Positions 30,569-32,385 of a stretch of 32,385 nucleotides of DNA are shown in pieces. This stretch comes from Acidobacteriota bacterium. GTDB lineage: Bacteria; Acidobacteriota; Terriglobia; Terriglobales; Acidobacteriaceae. The position numbers and the translations under genes are program-made. Position 1 is the stretch's first letter. Each line of letters starts with the position of its first letter. The stretch is from positions 1-32,385 of the forward strand of contig JAKAFB010000036.1 in assembly GCA_021818105.1 (NCBI GenBank), read 5' to 3'. The notes below the pieces were generated by a model. It was not told the origin of the DNA, made no database searches, and was given only the letters and a program-made list of their open reading frames with translations.

Positions 30569-32385
30569 ATGCCATTCCCGCTTTGCCGAGGTTGCCGTTT
30601 GCAGTTGGTTGGTTCCCGCCGATTTTTCCTGTTTGGCCTGTCCGTGCTGCTGGGCTCTGCGCTTGCGACGGCGCAGAACACGATGTCCAGCGGCGCGGCG
30701 CATCCGGCGCAATATGATGCGCAGGGCAGGCCCATCACCGCTGGTGGCTTTGTGGACGCGGGGCCTGTGGTCTTTGAGGACGTGACCAAAGCGGCCGGGC
30801 TTAGCGGCTGGCGCCATGTGATGGGCGGGCCGGAGAAGACGTTCATCCTGGAGTCGAATGGCTCTGGCGTGGGTCTGATCGACTACGACAACGACGGCTG
30901 GCTGGACATTTACCTGGTGAACGGGTCCACCTTTAACGCCTTGAGCGGCAAGGAAGAGCCGCCGCATGCCGCGCTGTTCCACAACAATCATGACGGGACG
31001 TTTACCGATGTGGCGGCCAAGGCGGGTGTGACGAATGACCGTTGGGGATTCGGCGTAACGGTGGGCGATTTTGACAACGATGGCTGGCCGGACATTTTTG
31101 TGGCCAACTACGGGAAGAACCGGCTCTACCACAACAATCATGATGGAACGTTCACAGATGTGGCGGAAAAGGCCGGCGTAACGCTGGGCAACTGGTCCTC
31201 CGGCGCGAGTTGGGGAGACTATGACGGCGACGGGCGGCTGGATCTGTTCGTCTCCGGCTACGTGCACTTTGATTTGAACAACCTGCCGTATCCCAAGAGC
31301 AAAGTGGTTGGCTTTGCGGATTGCGCCTTTCGCGGCATCGGCAACCTGACGTGCGGGCCGCGAGGACTCCAGGGCGAGCCGGATCATCTGTTCCACAACA
31401 ATGGCGACGGGACGTTTACGGATGTAAGCGAGAAGGCGGGCGTGGCGGACAAGAGCCGCTACTACGGGCTTACCGCTGTGTTTGCGGATGTGGATGATGA
31501 CGGCAAGCCGGACCTGCTGGTGGCGGACGACTCCACGCCGAACTATCTCTATCGCAACAAGGGCGATGGGACATTTGCCGATGAGAGCTATCTGTCGGGC
31601 TTTGCGCTGAACAAGGACGGCCGCGAGGTGGCGGGGATGGGCATCGGCACCGGCGACTACCTGAACAACGGGCGGCTGGATCTGTTTGTGACGGACTTTG
31701 CCGATGACGCGAAGGTGCTGTATCGCAATGACGGCGATGCGGCGTTCACAGACGTGAGCAATCGCGCGGGCATCGGAGAGTTCTCGATTCCCTTTCTGAG
31801 CTGGGGTACGGCCTTTATGGATTACGACAACGACGGCTGGCCGGATATCTTTATCGCAAATGGGCATGTGTTCCCGGTGGCGGATAAGTCGGATTGGGGA
31901 TCGACGTATGCGCAGCGGCCGCTGCTGTTTCGCAACAAGGGCGATGGGACGTTTGAGAATATTCCGCCGGTGAAGGGGACAGGGCTGGCGGATGTGCTGT
32001 CGGCGCGCGGAGCTGCGTTCGGCGACCTGTTCAACGATGGAAAGATTGACGTGGTGATCAGCCCGATTGATGGTCCGCCAGTGCTGCTGCGCAACGTGAA
32101 CGCCGACCATCACCACTGGGTGGAGCTGAAGCTGATAGGCGGGCCAAAGAGCCCGCGCGATGCGGTGGGAGCCAAGGTGTTTCTGACGGCGAATCACATG
32201 CGCCAGCGGCAGGACGTGCTGAGCTCGGGCAGCTACATCTCGTCGAATGACAAGCGGGCGCACTTTGGGCTGGGCACTGCGACGGATGCGGGCACGGCGG
32301 AGATTCGCTGGCCCTCCGGGCGCAGGGAGATGGTGCGGCTGCCCGCAGTGGATCGCATTTATACGATCACAGAGGATAAGGGGAT
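30569..32385 (+). CDS. CRTAC1-family FG-GAP/VCBS protein with ASPIC/UnbV domain (3' end outside window)
   Basis: The frame is open from ATG 30569 to the window edge (605 complete codons, no stop), so the gene is truncated by the window. A signal peptide is visible (FFLFGLSVLLGSALATAQ). The body is a run of FG-GAP/VCBS repeats, each with a calcium-binding DxDxDG-type loop (DYDNDGWLDIYLV, DFDNDGWPDIFVA, DYDGDGRLDLFVS, DVDDDGKPDLLVA, DYDNDGWPDIFIA). Each is followed by LxxNxxDGTFTDV, the pattern of a beta-propeller. The C-terminus is an ASPIC/UnbV domain (VGAKVFLTA, SSGSYISSNDKRAHFGLG, EIRWPSGR). Such secreted proteins are abundant in Acidobacteriota and often sit beside TPR proteins. Function is unknown. 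The start codon has no clear ribosome site. A downstream TTG (Leu13) is an alternative. The gene is divergent from thrS with a 130-bp gap. Confidence 0.88.
   Translation, partial: MPFPLCRGCRLQLVGSRRFFLFGLSVLLGSALATAQNTMSSGAAHPAQYDAQGRPITAGGFVDAGPVVFEDVTKAAGLSGWRHVMGGPEKTFILESNGSGVGLIDYDNDGWLDIYLVNGSTFNALSGKEEPPHAALFHNNHDGTFTDVAAKAGVTNDRWGFGVTVGDFDNDGWPDIFVANYGKNRLYHNNHDGTFTDVAEKAGVTLGNWSSGASWGDYDGDGRLDLFVSGYVHFDLNNLPYPKSKVVGFADCAFRGIGNLTCGPRGLQGEPDHLFHNNGDGTFTDVSEKAGVADKSRYYGLTAVFADVDDDGKPDLLVADDSTPNYLYRNKGDGTFADESYLSGFALNKDGREVAGMGIGTGDYLNNGRLDLFVTDFADDAKVLYRNDGDAAFTDVSNRAGIGEFSIPFLSWGTAFMDYDNDGWPDIFIANGHVFPVADKSDWGSTYAQRPLLFRNKGDGTFENIPPVKGTGLADVLSARGAAFGDLFNDGKIDVVISPIDGPPVLLRNVNADHHHWVELKLIGGPKSPRDAVGAKVFLTANHMRQRQDVLSSGSYISSNDKRAHFGLGTATDAGTAEIRWPSGRREMVRLPAVDRIYTITEDKG

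Noticed and set aside
30566..32263. A 565-codon open frame on the minus strand opposite the FG-GAP protein
   Set aside because: The plus strand carries regular DxDxDG repeats and an ASPIC/UnbV domain. The antisense text is an echo of those repeats rich in Arg, His and Val.
1..32385. tRNA genes, CRISPR arrays, insertion sequences, prophage or defence islands
   Set aside because: I looked for TTCGA-type T-arms, spaced repeats, transposase or integrase motifs and restriction or toxin motifs, and found none.

Overview
The window looks like an ordinary, ori-proximal chromosomal segment of a high-GC Gram-negative bacterium, most likely a member of the Acidobacteriota (Terriglobia/Acidobacteriaceae type). 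That assignment is inferred from gene content: a DUF3857/transglutaminase giant, a GH2-like jelly-roll/7TM/SpoIIE phosphatase, a CRTAC1-type FG-GAP protein with an ASPIC/UnbV tail, a secreted tannase/feruloyl esterase, a kelch lipoprotein and a bactofilin. No 16S or other taxonomic marker is present, so genus cannot be given. I see no tRNA, rRNA, CRISPR array, transposase, integrase or phage gene.

Layout. 1-324 is the tail of a membrane protein (probably MurJ), convergent with a bactofilin gene (385-885, minus). 1188-2936 is an exported N-acyl-D-amino-acid deacylase-type amidohydrolase, separated from dnaN (minus, to 3020) by a clear bidirectional terminator. A tannase/feruloyl esterase lies upstream of dnaN on the same strand. 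A 547-bp gene-free stretch (6019-6565) separates it from folC-plsC (overlapping ATGA). Next comes a class I amidotransferase-like hydrolase overlapping rsmG (ATGA), then a 341-bp gap holding two identical 18-bp parS palindromes, then parA and parB. This rsmG-parS-parA-parB block is the classic chromosome segregation locus.

12362-18210 is a mixed block: a DUF1772 membrane protein, a double GNAT acetyltransferase, a gamma-carbonic-anhydrase-like protein followed by a PAP2 phosphatase, rpsU (TTG start), a double zinc-ribbon protein, and purD-dinB. The zinc-ribbon and dinB genes overlap tail to tail. 18499-20670 is a receptor-type PP2C phosphatase. A 62-residue membrane protein is translationally coupled (GTGA) to miaA. 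A six-blade kelch lipoprotein carries a (GA)n tract just upstream of its start. lpdA, the DUF3857/transglutaminase protein, thrS and a truncated CRTAC1-family protein complete the window.

Functionally the window combines replication and segregation (dnaN, parABS), translation (rsmG, rpsU, miaA, thrS), core metabolism (folC, plsC, purD, lpdA) and secreted or envelope functions. I did not find a convincing new multi-gene system. The observations most worth following are regulatory or architectural: parS sites with DnaA-box-like motifs, likely leaderless promoters including one with a tandem operator-like repeat, the (GA)n tract, a bulged palindrome that may belong to a dispersed repeat family, the coupled micro-membrane protein before miaA, the amidohydrolase that lacks half of the usual metal ligands, and a ThrRS with an insertion in its TGS domain.
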